The notes under the pieces are model-generated. The model did no database searches, was not told where the DNA came from, and saw only the letters and a program-made list of their open reading frames with translations. A stretch of 64,000 nucleotides of DNA from positions 119,238-183,237 of the forward strand of contig JAMPBO010000006.1 of NCBI GenBank assembly GCA_023666705.1. Direction: 5' to 3'. This DNA comes from Bacteroides sp. Its GTDB lineage: Bacteria; Bacillota; Clostridia; Lachnospirales; Lachnospiraceae. A program made the position numbers and the translations under genes. Positions 1 through 8,322 of this stretch are shown one piece after another. The first letter of the stretch is position 1. The number at the start of each line of letters is the position of its first letter.

Positions 1-1
1 C

Positions 2-835
2 AGTAAGGGGCCAAGTCATGACTGGCTATCCCTTGTCAAGAGCTCACAGGCAAAAACAAAGATTAACCAGTGGTTCCGCATTGAAAATAAGGTTGATAAT
101 ATACAAAAGGGAAAGGATGCCATAGCTGCCTATTGTAAGTCAAAGTCCATTGCACTTTCAGATATCCTTGCACCTGAGCTTAAGGAAAGCGTGTTAAAGA
201 AATACAATTTCACTACATGGGATGCACTTCTTGCATCCGTCGGTCATGGAGGCATGAAAGAGGGGCAGGTTGTAAACCGGCTGCTTGAGGAATATAACAA
301 GGAGCAGGCAGAAAAGGTTACGGAGGAGCAAATCGTTGACAAGATTAATACACCCGGACGTGGAACTGCACTTCCAAAGGGTGGCATTGTCGTAAAGGGA
401 ATTGATGATGTGGCGGTGCGTTTTTCCAAGTGCTGCACTCCTGTACCAGGCGATGAGATAGTTGGTTATATTACAAGGGGAAGAGGTGTTTCCATTCACC
501 GTACCGACTGTATCAATGTTCTTTGCATGGACGAGTTTGACAGGGAGCGTCTGATTGAGGCAGATTGGGCGGATGGACCGTCGCAGGTATCCAATCTGTA
601 CAGTACGGAGATTATCATATATGCTTCCGAGAGCACGGGACTTGTGTTTGAGCTGTCTAAAATATTTAATGAGGAAAATATAAATTTAACAGGTATGAAT
701 GTGAGAACAAGCAAGCAGGGAAAGGCAACCGTGTTAGTGAAGTTCGAAATTCGTTCCAAGGAGCAGTTGACAAAGCTTATCGCAAAAATTCGTTCCATTG
801 AGGGCGTTATTGATATAGAGAGGGCTGCAGGCTAA
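2..835 (+). CDS. relA: RelA/SpoT-family (p)ppGpp synthetase/hydrolase, C-terminal part (5' end outside window)
   Basis: The reading frame is open from the left edge, so the start codon and the catalytic HD and synthetase domains lie upstream; 277 residues are visible. The first residues (PSHDWLSLVKSSQAKTKI) match the segment after the TGS domain in long Rel proteins. A helical region follows, then the Cys-rich RIS/zinc-finger segment with KCCTPVPGDEIVGY and SIHRTDC, and a C-terminal ACT domain (about the last 75 residues). In this family the C-terminal half senses the ribosome and deacyl-tRNA and controls alarmone synthesis. A metallo-hydrolase gene follows after 34 bases, probably in the same transcript. 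Catalytic competence cannot be judged from this fragment. Confidence 0.93.
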   Translation, partial: SKGPSHDWLSLVKSSQAKTKINQWFRIENKVDNIQKGKDAIAAYCKSKSIALSDILAPELKESVLKKYNFTTWDALLASVGHGGMKEGQVVNRLLEEYNKEQAEKVTEEQIVDKINTPGRGTALPKGGIVVKGIDDVAVRFSKCCTPVPGDEIVGYITRGRGVSIHRTDCINVLCMDEFDRERLIEADWADGPSQVSNLYSTEIIIYASESTGLVFELSKIFNEENINLTGMNVRTSKQGKATVLVKFEIRSKEQLTKLIAKIRSIEGVIDIERAAG

Positions 836-869
836 GTTGTTTTAAGATGAATTCAAAGAGGAGATATCA

Positions 870-1502
870 ATGGCAAATATAATCGTTATTACAAATATGC
901 TTGGTTCGTTTGCAACCAATTGTTATACAATCGCAAACACGGATACGAGGGAGGCGGTTATCGTAGACCCTGCTGACAGAGCGGATTTTCTTGTACAGAT
1001 GTACAAAAACCAGAACTTAAATCCGATTGCCGTATTGCTTACCCATGGACATGCGGACCATATCGGGGCACTTCCGGGTATCAGGAAGGCTTACCCTGAC
1101 ATTACGGTATATGCGGGAAAGGCGGAGGAGGCACTTCTCAAAAATCCGTCAACCAATCTTTCTGCCACGTTCGGTTATCCGACAGAGGTAGAAGCGGACA
1201 AATATGTGGAGGATGGCGATGTAATAGAACTCTTAGGCGTGGAGATTACATGTATTCATGTTCCAGGGCATACAATTGGAGGAACCTGCTATTACATTGC
1301 GGAGCAGGAGGTACTGTTTTCAGGTGATACCTTATTTGCAGGAAGCATCGGACGCTCTGATTTTCCGACAGGCGATGAGCGGGCACTTTTGGAAAATATT
1401 GAAAAGAAGCTTTTCGTGTTGCCTGATCATGTGACGGTATATCCGGGACACAATGCAAGAACAACCATAAAACGGGAGAGAGAGACAAATCCATATTTTT
1501 AG
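870..1502 (+). CDS. Metallo-beta-lactamase-fold hydrolase, glyoxalase II-like
   Basis: This is a 210-residue protein preceded by a GAGGAG ribosome site. It has the binuclear-metal set of the family: H59-x-H61-x-D63-H64 (THGHADH), H134 (VPGHTIGG), D153 (SGDTLF) and H194 (YPGHN). Its compact size and PGHT/SGDTLF motifs resemble the YqgX/YcbL group, often annotated as hydroxyacylglutathione-hydrolase-like; the true substrate is unknown and may be a thioester. It lies between relA and hemZ, all on the plus strand. Cytoplasmic: no signal peptide or membrane segment is seen. Confidence 0.9.
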   Translation: MANIIVITNMLGSFATNCYTIANTDTREAVIVDPADRADFLVQMYKNQNLNPIAVLLTHGHADHIGALPGIRKAYPDITVYAGKAEEALLKNPSTNLSATFGYPTEVEADKYVEDGDVIELLGVEITCIHVPGHTIGGTCYYIAEQEVLFSGDTLFAGSIGRSDFPTGDERALLENIEKKLFVLPDHVTVYPGHNARTTIKRERETNPYF

Positions 1503-1592
1503 CATATACCAGTTTATGAATGTTATTTTTGGTTTATACAATAGTCGTTAATGCGATACAAAATATGGATGTTTAGTATAAAGGTATGGGAC

Positions 1593-3035
1593 ATGATACA
1601 GCTTGTTCAGAATAAACAGGATTACAACAATGATTTAAGAGCCATGCTGATGGCTTTTTTTCCCCGAAAAAAGATAATGGAAAAGCTGCCTGCGGGACAG
1701 ACTGCAGAGCTTGTCATGGAAGTGCGTTATGAGTGCGGCGTGACGGTATTAAGCTTACGTGGGGCAGGTGGATTTGAGGCACAAAAAACACTCGACATGG
1801 ATTACCGTCTGAGGGACAGCTTCCGGAACGGACTTAAAATGGCAGCCTACGAGCTTTTGTGCGGGTTCACAAAAAGGACCCTTCCGTGGGGTGACCTTAC
1901 AGGGGTCAGACCTACAAAAATTGCAATGAAGCAGCTTAAAAATGGTGCGGACATTGACAGTACAGTAAGACATTATATCAGGGAATATGGTGTGTCCGAA
2001 AAAAAGGCAAGGCTTGGTACTCTGATTGCAGGGCATGAGCTTACGCTAACCTCAGATTTTGATTTTGAGCGGGATTACTGCCTTTATATTGGAATCCCAT
2101 TTTGTCCAAGCAGGTGTCTTTACTGCTCTTTTACTTCTTATCCGATTGAAGTATACAGGAAACAGGCAAAGCTGTATATAGAGAGGCTTAAGGAGGAGAT
2201 AAGCACTGTAAAGGATATGCTGCATGACGGAAGACGGCTTGTTTCCATCTATATAGGAGGCGGCACACCCACATCCATCAGCCATGAGCTTTTGGACGAG
2301 CTGCTTACCCATATTGACGCTGTATTTGACAGAACATTCTTAAAGGAATATACGGTTGAGGCAGGCAGACCTGACAGCCTTACGGAAGCGAAGCTTAAGG
2401 TGTTAAAGGCACATGGGATAACGAGAATCAGCATCAATCCCCAGACAATGAACGATGCCACTCTTGAGAAAATTGGGCGGGCACACACATCTGCACAAAC
2501 GGAGGCGGCATTTCGGCTTGCACGGGCGTGCGGCTTTGACAATATAAACATGGATATAATAGCAGGACTTCCTGGTGAGGACATTGACAGTATGGAACAC
2601 ACGCTGGCGAGGCTCAAAAGGCTTAGTCCTGAGAGTATAACAGTTCATTCCCTTGCAATAAAGCGGGCGGCAAATTTAAACCATCAGATGGACGAATTTG
2701 CAGGGGAGATACATCGTGACACGGACCGGATGTTAGATGCGGTGGGCGATGTGGCGGCATCCCTTAACATGGAGCCGTATTATCTTTACAGACAAAAAAA
2801 TATCGGCGGTAATCTGGAAAATGTGGGGTATGCCCTACCGGGTAGGGAATGTCTTTACAACATTCTTATCATGGAGGAGCTGACAGACATTATTGCGTTA
2901 GGTGCAGGTGCATCCACAAAGCTTACCTTCCATAAGGAAAACAGGGTAGAACGGACTGAAAACTGTAAATCGGTTGACGACTACATAGAACGGCTGGATG
3001 AGATGCTGGACAGAAAAAGGAAGCTGCTGTTGTGA
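1593..3035 (+). CDS. hemZ: Oxygen-independent coproporphyrinogen III dehydrogenase, HemZ type
   Basis: Radical-SAM enzyme of haem or related tetrapyrrole synthesis; the family decarboxylates coproporphyrinogen III to protoporphyrinogen IX. The iron-sulfur motif is C171-x3-C175-x2-C178 (FCPSRCLYCSF), followed by the SAM-binding glycine run YIGGGTPTS and the RISINPQTMND and DIIAGLPGE segments. About 160 residues precede the radical-SAM core, as usual for HemZ rather than HemN. I chose ATG 1593 (480 aa), which has AAAGG eight bases upstream. An in-frame ATG at 1551 would add 14 residues but lacks a ribosome site. It ends tail-to-tail with the AraC gene. Confidence 0.9.
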   Translation: MIQLVQNKQDYNNDLRAMLMAFFPRKKIMEKLPAGQTAELVMEVRYECGVTVLSLRGAGGFEAQKTLDMDYRLRDSFRNGLKMAAYELLCGFTKRTLPWGDLTGVRPTKIAMKQLKNGADIDSTVRHYIREYGVSEKKARLGTLIAGHELTLTSDFDFERDYCLYIGIPFCPSRCLYCSFTSYPIEVYRKQAKLYIERLKEEISTVKDMLHDGRRLVSIYIGGGTPTSISHELLDELLTHIDAVFDRTFLKEYTVEAGRPDSLTEAKLKVLKAHGITRISINPQTMNDATLEKIGRAHTSAQTEAAFRLARACGFDNINMDIIAGLPGEDIDSMEHTLARLKRLSPESITVHSLAIKRAANLNHQMDEFAGEIHRDTDRMLDAVGDVAASLNMEPYYLYRQKNIGGNLENVGYALPGRECLYNILIMEELTDIIALGAGASTKLTFHKENRVERTENCKSVDDYIERLDEMLDRKRKLLL

Positions 3036-3038
3036 TAT

Positions 3039-3800
3039 TTATGGATGCTTGTTTTTTCCTATGTCGGTACTTCTAAAATACAGGCTTTGATACTTTTTAG
3101 GTGTCAGGCCTGTTTTTTTGCGGAATATTTCCGTGAAGTAACTCTGGCTCGGAAATGCCAGAATTGACGAAATTTCAGCAGGCTTGTATTCGGAATATTT
3201 CAACATATTGCAGGCTGTTTCTATTTTTTTGTCCTGAATATAACCGCTGATTGTCTGCCCCGTTTCTTTTTTAAATATTGAGGAAAGATAGGAAGCGTTC
3301 AAATCGGTATGTTTGGCGAGAACATCAATTGTAATACGGGTGTGCAGGCTGTCACATATATAGTCAATGCATTTTACAACAGGCAGGGAACATATTTTAG
3401 CTTTTCTCAAGTTTTTCATACGCTGTGTATAATCAACACAAGCAATGAGATGAAGCTCGGATACTTCCTGTGCGGTGTTGCATTTGTCAGCTTTTTGAAT
3501 GTAAAAGTCACTGATGCCGTATGCCGAAGATAACTCCATGCCACCCTCAATACAGTATCGTGCTACAAGGGCAACGGTTACGACAAAATGATATTTCATA
3601 TGTTGTAAGTAATCATCGGAGAGTTTGCCGAGTCCTTGCTTTGACACCAAAGGTTCCTCCCTACAAAGCTGCTTGACTTTTTTGACATTGCCTTCTTTGA
3701 TACAGGCGTAAAATTCCAGCTCAGGGTTGTAAGGGGCATGTAAAAGGTCGTTTTCCCGTTGGACAAATTCCCTGTAAAACATTTCTTTTTGTATGTCCAT
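3039..3800 (-). CDS. AraC-family transcriptional regulator
   Basis: The 253-residue protein has a C-terminal AraC DNA-binding domain (about residues 150-250) with two helix-turn-helix units: HTDLNASYLSSIFKKETGQT and the signature FPSQSYFTEIFRKKTG followed by PKKYQ. The N-terminal 150 residues are not a cupin I recognise and may sense a ligand or partner. ATG 3800 follows GAGGTG; a GTG two codons upstream is also in frame. It diverges from the secreted GH16 enzyme, and the shared gap holds a pair of 13-bp direct repeats 20 bp apart, the usual arrangement for AraC binding. I infer that it controls the glucanase gene. Confidence 0.9.
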   Translation of the reverse strand: MDIQKEMFYREFVQRENDLLHAPYNPELEFYACIKEGNVKKVKQLCREEPLVSKQGLGKLSDDYLQHMKYHFVVTVALVARYCIEGGMELSSAYGISDFYIQKADKCNTAQEVSELHLIACVDYTQRMKNLRKAKICSLPVVKCIDYICDSLHTRITIDVLAKHTDLNASYLSSIFKKETGQTISGYIQDKKIETACNMLKYSEYKPAEISSILAFPSQSYFTEIFRKKTGLTPKKYQSLYFRSTDIGKNKHP

Positions 3801-3892
3801 AGTCACCTCATAGTATTGAAATTACTGTTAAGCGTTACATTGGTTTTTGCATATGTAAAAAAATTTTAAAACCATGAGATTATTATATAATA

Positions 3893-3925
3893 AAAACGAT
3901 ATAAAAGCAATTAAAACGATATAAA
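3893..3925. promoter_or_regulatory. Direct-repeat pair, candidate AraC operator
   Basis: AAAACGATATAAA occurs at 3893-3905 and again, identical, at 3913-3925, a 20-bp period or about two helical turns. The pair lies between the divergent AraC and GH16 genes, just upstream of a TATAAC box (3943-3948) facing the GH16 gene. AraC-family proteins bind direct repeats at this spacing; assignment to the neighbouring regulator is inference. Confidence 0.5.
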
Positions 3926-3970
3926 TATTAAGTTCATTCTGATATAACAAGGATACATATATTACAGAGG

Positions 3971-4070
3971 TGGCAGCAAGTGAAAAATGGGTCATCTGAT
4001 GGTGCATAGGGATGAGCAAAGGTGTGCCGTAACAGGGTCTGAAAAAGCATAGCTTTGCCCATGAATGCCG
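3971..4070 (+). promoter_or_regulatory. Foldable 5' leader RNA of the GH16 gene, class unassigned
   Basis: The leader can be closed by TGGCA 3971-3975 with TGCCG 4066-4070, then ATGGG 3987-3991 with CCCAT 4058-4062. Inside it can form a hairpin (GGTGCA 4001-4006 with TGTGCC 4023-4028, two G-U pairs) and a 5-bp hairpin (AAAGC 4044-4048 with GCTTT 4052-4056). Purine-rich unpaired strands lie between. It ends ten bases before the GGAGGAG ribosome site. I do not recognise a known riboswitch: fragments GCAAAG and GGGTCT recall c-di-GMP-I aptamers, but their GGCAAACC element is absent. Confidence 0.4.
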
Positions 4071-4092
4071 AAATAAAAAAGGAGGAGTGGAA

Positions 4093-7000
4093 ATGAAACA
4101 ATGGAAACGCAGATTGGCTGTTTTGGTTGCTTTGGTTTTAATGGTAAGTGCAATGCCTTTAAATGCACAGGCGGCTGCCAAAAAGGGAACGGTTAAAACC
4201 GTTACCATTACAAACCCAAGTACAAAAACGTTGGTACTGAAAAAGGGACAAAAATTTAAGCTGAAGACAAAAGTAGTGACCACGGGTAAGGCAAGTAAGA
4301 AGGTAACATTCTGGTCTTCAAACAAAAGTATCGTAAAGGTAAGCAGTAAAGGAACCGTTAAGGCTTTAAAAAAAGGAAAAGCATGGATTACGGTAAGAAG
4401 TGTTGCCAATAAAAAGAAAAAGGCATCCATTAAGGTTATTGTGGGTTCGCCTGTCACAAAGGTAAAGCTTAATAAGACGAGCTTAAAGTTGACGGAGGGG
4501 AAAACCACAACGTTGAAAGCAACCTTATCACCCAAAAAGCCATCTGTTAAGAAGGTAAGCTTTACCTCAAGCAATTCAAAGGTTGCGAAGGTAAACAGCA
4601 AAGGTAAGGTGACTGCGGTGAAAGCAGGAAAAGCAAACATCACTGTAAAGGCAATGGACGGAAGTGGAAAAAAGGCTGTCTGCAAGGTGACGGTTGTTAA
4701 GAAGAAGCCAACGACGGAGAAGCCAACGACAGAGAAGCCAACGACGGAGAAGCCAACGACAGAGAAGCCAACGACAGAGAAGCCAACGACGGAGGAACCA
4801 ACGACGGAGGAACCGGGCTTATCCTATGATGGTTATGAATTGAAGTGGCAGGATGATTTTGAAAGCGGTGCATTAAACAGGGATGACTGGAATGTGGAGC
4901 TCCATGAGCCTGGTTGGGTCAATCAGGAGTGGCAGGAGTATGTTGATAGCGAAGAAAATGTTTATATTGAGGACGGCAACCTTGTATTAAAGCCTGTGCA
5001 GAAAATAGTGGATGGCGAGACGGTTTACACCTCAGGACGTGTCAACACACAGGGCAAGCATGATTTTACATATGGATTATTCGAGGTTCGTGCAAAGGTT
5101 CCTACAGGTACGGGATATTTACCTGCCTTTTGGATGATGCCGACAGATGAAAATCTGTATGGTCAATGGCCACGGTGTGGTGAAATTGATATCATGGAGG
5201 TTATGGGACAGGAAAATGATAAGGTATACGGCACAATTCATTATGGAGAGCCGCATGCTGAAAGTCAGGGCACAAAGAAGCTGGCACAAGGGAATTTTTC
5301 AGACGAATATCATACATTTAGCTGCGAGTGGCAGCCTGGCAGTATAAAATGGTATGTGGACGGTGTATTATATCATGAGGAAAATGATTGGTTTTCTGCA
5401 ACAGAGGGACAGGGAACTGTGTCATACCCTGCACCGTTTGATCAGCCGTTTTACATGATTTTGAACCTTGCAGTCGGCGGAAGCTGGGTCGGCTATCCGG
5501 ATGAAGATACAGATTTTGAAAATCAGAAATTTGTTATTGATTATGTAAGGGCATATCAGAAGACGGAGGGCTATGATGACACTAATGTAACAAAGCCTGA
5601 GAAGCCGCCTGTAACATTGAGAGAGCCTGATGCAAACGGAAATTATGTAAATAACAGTGATTTTTTGACTGTAGAGGACTTGACGGACGAAACAGACTGG
5701 CAGTTTATGACAGCACTTGGCGGGGAAGCAACTGCTGCTATTGTACAGAATAGTCAAATGGGTTCTGCAATCAAGATAGAAACTACTGATAAGGGTACAG
5801 TAGATTACAGCGTACAGCTCGTGCAGCATAAGGTGCCTTTAAAGCAAGGGGCAAAATATAAGCTTATATTTAATGCTTACGCAGAGGAAGCAAGAACCAT
5901 GTATGCGGGCATTGGTACAATTGGTGACAGAAGCTGGAAGAAATATGTTAACAGTGAAATTAATTTGACAACTGAAAAGCAGACCTACATATGCGAATTT
6001 AATATGAGTGATGAGGATTATGAAAATGCCCGTATTGAGTTTAATATGGGTAATATAGAACCGCAATCAACTATTTATATCAGTAATGTTAAGCTGGAGC
6101 AGATGGGCGAATTTGAAATTGATGACAGTAAAACAGTCAGGGCTGACGGCAATTATGTATACAACGGAAGCTTCCAGGAGGGCACAAACCGAATGGAATA
6201 CTGGGAGATTACAGATGCAGGAACGAAAGCAGATGTCAGTGTAACAGGCATAAATGATGGACGCAGATTGAAGGTGATATCTTCAGGCTGTGATAATGCA
6301 AATGAGGTTTTATTAAAGCAAACAGAGCTTCCTATTACATCAGGAAAATATGAGCTTAGCTTTGAGGCGGAGCTTGCAGAGCCTGCTGTCGGTGATACGG
6401 TGGAGCTTGCAGTTTGTGTAGCAGGCGGCAGGGAAACATTTACGCTTAATAAGGATGAAAAGAAGTTGTATACATATAAGTTCGAAATCGCAGATGATGT
6501 TGTGATTACGGATATTGATGATATTGTATTCGAGTTTGGAGTAAATGGTACCGTATTGATGGATAATATCAGGCTTGTGGAGGATACACTGATTAAAAAC
6601 GGTAGCTTTAACGCAGGAACTTCAGGATATGATATATATGTAGAGAACAGTGCTTCTGCAAGTTATGTCGTGGACAGTCAAAGTGAGGATAATGCACTTG
6701 ATTTAACGATAAAAAAGAGTGGAGACGCAGAGTGGAAGATTCAGGTGAAGCAAAATAATGTTAAGCTGGAAAAGGATAAATGCTATGAATTAAAGTTTGA
6801 TATTAAGAGTTCCTTGGCACGTCCTATCCAGTATGCAATTCAAAGAGATGGATCCATGCATAAGACGGAAAGTGGGGCGGAAGATTGGACGCCATATGTA
6901 CAAGAGACAATTCCTTTGACGGAATATGGTTCTAATGGAGCATATACCACAGTTTCAAAGAAATTTAAAATGACATTTGATACTGACGAGGGTTCTATCT

Positions 7001-8097
7001 TTAACATTGCTTTAGGTGGCAATAACCTTACAACACAGCACAGGATATGTATTGACAATATTTCCTTAACTGAAATCGATGAATCTGAGATGCCATTCAT
7101 ACCTGCAATTGAGGCAGGTGTGGAAATGTTAGATAACATTGATTTTTCGAATGATGGAGACGGCTGGGAGAAAGCGATTACTTCACCGGGTGCTGCCAAT
7201 GTAACATTTGCAGATGGCAAAGCAGTGTATGCAATTACAAATGTCGGTGATGAGGATTGGAATGTACAGTTAAAGCAGTCAGGAATTACACTTGAAAAAG
7301 GCAGTGAATACAAGGCTGCCTTTAAGGTTAAGTCCGATGTGGCACGTACCATAAAGCTTGCGTTTCTCGATGCATCCTACAATTGGTATGGTGGTGCTGA
7401 CATTACTTTGACGGCAAATGAAGAAAAGCTTGTAGAGTGTACATTTGTGGTAAGTCAGGATACCAGTGATGAAATTACAATGGTTGTATCCATGGGACAG
7501 ATATATAATGGGGAAGGCACTGACAGGGAACTGGTTAATACCCCTGTATCTACCATTACAATGTCAGATTTTTCATTAAAAAAGCTTGAGACGCAAGAAG
7601 TAGCTGACGGTGAAAACATACTCAAAAATGCCGATTTTTCTGATGCGGATGACAGCATGGCAGGCTGGACGGAAACGATAGCAAATTGGGACGGTCTTAC
7701 TGCAAGTGCGGTAAGGAGCATTGCAGAAGGTGTAATCACATATGCCATTGAAAATGTGGGAACGGAGGATTGGCATATACAGTTGAAGCAGAGTGGACTT
7801 TCTCTGGAAGAAGGTGGTAAATACAAGGTGGCATTTACAATTTCTTCAACAAAGGCAAGGTCTGTAAAGTCAGGCGTAATGTCAACAGAATACACATGGT
7901 ATGGTGGAAACACGGTTGCTCTGGCTGCAAATCAGACAAAACAGGTGGAGTACGAATTTACAATGGACGCAAATGACAGTACGGCAGACTTTTTCATCTC
8001 AATGGGTCAGCTTGCTGATGATGAGGGCAATGCAATTGATACGCCTGCATCCACCATTAAAATTTCCAATATTTCAATAACTAAAGTTGTTGAATAA
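4093..8097 (+). CDS. Secreted GH16 endo-beta-glucanase (laminarinase type) with two Ig-like and five CBM4/9-like domains
   Basis: This is a 1334-residue modular exoenzyme. A signal peptide (RRLAVLVALVLMVSAMPLNA) is followed by two bacterial Ig-like Big_2 domains (about 35-115 and 117-200), a PTTEK linker of seven repeats (from residue 206) and a GH16 catalytic domain (about 247-495). The catalytic signature EIDIMEVMG gives nucleophile E364, D366 and acid/base E369. Five modules of the CBM4/9 jelly-roll type follow (about 513-673, 684-835, 833-997, 1009-1165, 1172-1334); the last four recognisably share NxDF...W...WxxQLKQ-like patterns. The target is probably beta-1,3- or mixed-linkage glucan. 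ATG 4093 follows GGAGGAG; no sortase tail or SLH domain is seen, so the Ig-like part may provide wall association. Confidence 0.92.
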   Translation: MKQWKRRLAVLVALVLMVSAMPLNAQAAAKKGTVKTVTITNPSTKTLVLKKGQKFKLKTKVVTTGKASKKVTFWSSNKSIVKVSSKGTVKALKKGKAWITVRSVANKKKKASIKVIVGSPVTKVKLNKTSLKLTEGKTTTLKATLSPKKPSVKKVSFTSSNSKVAKVNSKGKVTAVKAGKANITVKAMDGSGKKAVCKVTVVKKKPTTEKPTTEKPTTEKPTTEKPTTEKPTTEEPTTEEPGLSYDGYELKWQDDFESGALNRDDWNVELHEPGWVNQEWQEYVDSEENVYIEDGNLVLKPVQKIVDGETVYTSGRVNTQGKHDFTYGLFEVRAKVPTGTGYLPAFWMMPTDENLYGQWPRCGEIDIMEVMGQENDKVYGTIHYGEPHAESQGTKKLAQGNFSDEYHTFSCEWQPGSIKWYVDGVLYHEENDWFSATEGQGTVSYPAPFDQPFYMILNLAVGGSWVGYPDEDTDFENQKFVIDYVRAYQKTEGYDDTNVTKPEKPPVTLREPDANGNYVNNSDFLTVEDLTDETDWQFMTALGGEATAAIVQNSQMGSAIKIETTDKGTVDYSVQLVQHKVPLKQGAKYKLIFNAYAEEARTMYAGIGTIGDRSWKKYVNSEINLTTEKQTYICEFNMSDEDYENARIEFNMGNIEPQSTIYISNVKLEQMGEFEIDDSKTVRADGNYVYNGSFQEGTNRMEYWEITDAGTKADVSVTGINDGRRLKVISSGCDNANEVLLKQTELPITSGKYELSFEAELAEPAVGDTVELAVCVAGGRETFTLNKDEKKLYTYKFEIADDVVITDIDDIVFEFGVNGTVLMDNIRLVEDTLIKNGSFNAGTSGYDIYVENSASASYVVDSQSEDNALDLTIKKSGDAEWKIQVKQNNVKLEKDKCYELKFDIKSSLARPIQYAIQRDGSMHKTESGAEDWTPYVQETIPLTEYGSNGAYTTVSKKFKMTFDTDEGSIFNIALGGNNLTTQHRICIDNISLTEIDESEMPFIPAIEAGVEMLDNIDFSNDGDGWEKAITSPGAANVTFADGKAVYAITNVGDEDWNVQLKQSGITLEKGSEYKAAFKVKSDVARTIKLAFLDASYNWYGGADITLTANEEKLVECTFVVSQDTSDEITMVVSMGQIYNGEGTDRELVNTPVSTITMSDFSLKKLETQEVADGENILKNADFSDADDSMAGWTETIANWDGLTASAVRSIAEGVITYAIENVGTEDWHIQLKQSGLSLEEGGKYKVAFTISSTKARSVKSGVMSTEYTWYGGNTVALAANQTKQVEYEFTMDANDSTADFFISMGQLADDEGNAIDTPASTIKISNISITKVVE
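4708..4812 (+). repeat. Seven tandem 15-bp repeats encoding the PTTEK/PTTEE linker
   Basis: The unit CCAACGACGGAGAAG (C/A variation at the GACGGAG or GACAGAG position) occurs seven times in frame; the last two units end in GAA, giving PTTEE. It encodes a Thr/Pro/Glu-rich spacer between the Ig-like domains and the GH16 domain. Its near-identity suggests copy number can change by slippage without breaking the frame. Confidence 0.95.
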
Positions 8098-8124
8098 ACA
8101 TACTTTTCATTTCATAACTTCCTT

Positions 8125-8160
8125 GCAACGGTCTTTGGGTTCTCCAAAGGCCGTTGTTGC
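8125..8160 (+). terminator. Hairpin downstream of the GH16 gene
   Basis: GCAACGGTCTTTGG (8125-8138) pairs with CCAAAGGCCGTTG (8144-8156) around a GTTCT loop. It lies 28 bases after the stop codon. The run of T expected of an intrinsic terminator is poor (GCATTTAATG), so it may only stabilise the transcript end. Confidence 0.6.
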
Positions 8161-8188
8161 ATTTAATGTTAAGGAACAGAGAAAATAC

Positions 8189-8217
8189 TTGACATTTTGT
8201 ATTGTGAAAAATATGAT
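8189..8217 (+). promoter_or_regulatory. Sigma-A-type promoter of hisS
   Basis: TTGACA at 8189-8194, 17-bp spacer, TATGAT at 8212-8217. The predicted leader is about 100 bases; it carries AGCAGGTAC twice (8255-8263, 8283-8291) but no T-box core that I can see. Confidence 0.8.
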
Positions 8218-8322
8218 GGTATGTAGTTGTCATGTAGTTATGCTTGAGACAAAGAGCAGGTACAGAACATATACATACTGATAGCAGGTACGATGAAGCA
8301 TGGCAATTAAGGAGGAAATAGA

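Noticed and set aside
1551..1592. Upstream ATG as the hemZ start
   Set aside because: No ribosome site precedes it, while ATG 1593 has AAAGG at suitable distance; not fully excluded.
3971..4070. Direct assignment of the leader as a c-di-GMP-I riboswitch
   Set aside because: Only short fragments agree; the GGCAAACC strand, the GAAA tetraloop hairpin and the AGCCAGGTTGCC end are missing.
3828..4685. Reverse-strand open frame of 285 codons
   Set aside because: It lies antisense to the GH16 gene start; its hydrophobic Phe/Thr-rich product is the mirror of a Lys/Thr-rich coding sequence, and it covers the intergenic control region.
4708..4812. Regular repeats considered as a CRISPR array
   Set aside because: Repeats are 15 bp, contiguous without spacers and in frame, encoding a PTTEK linker.
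8218..8322. T-box in front of hisS
   Set aside because: The leader is only about 100 bases and lacks the AGGGTGGNACCGCG core and a specifier stem.
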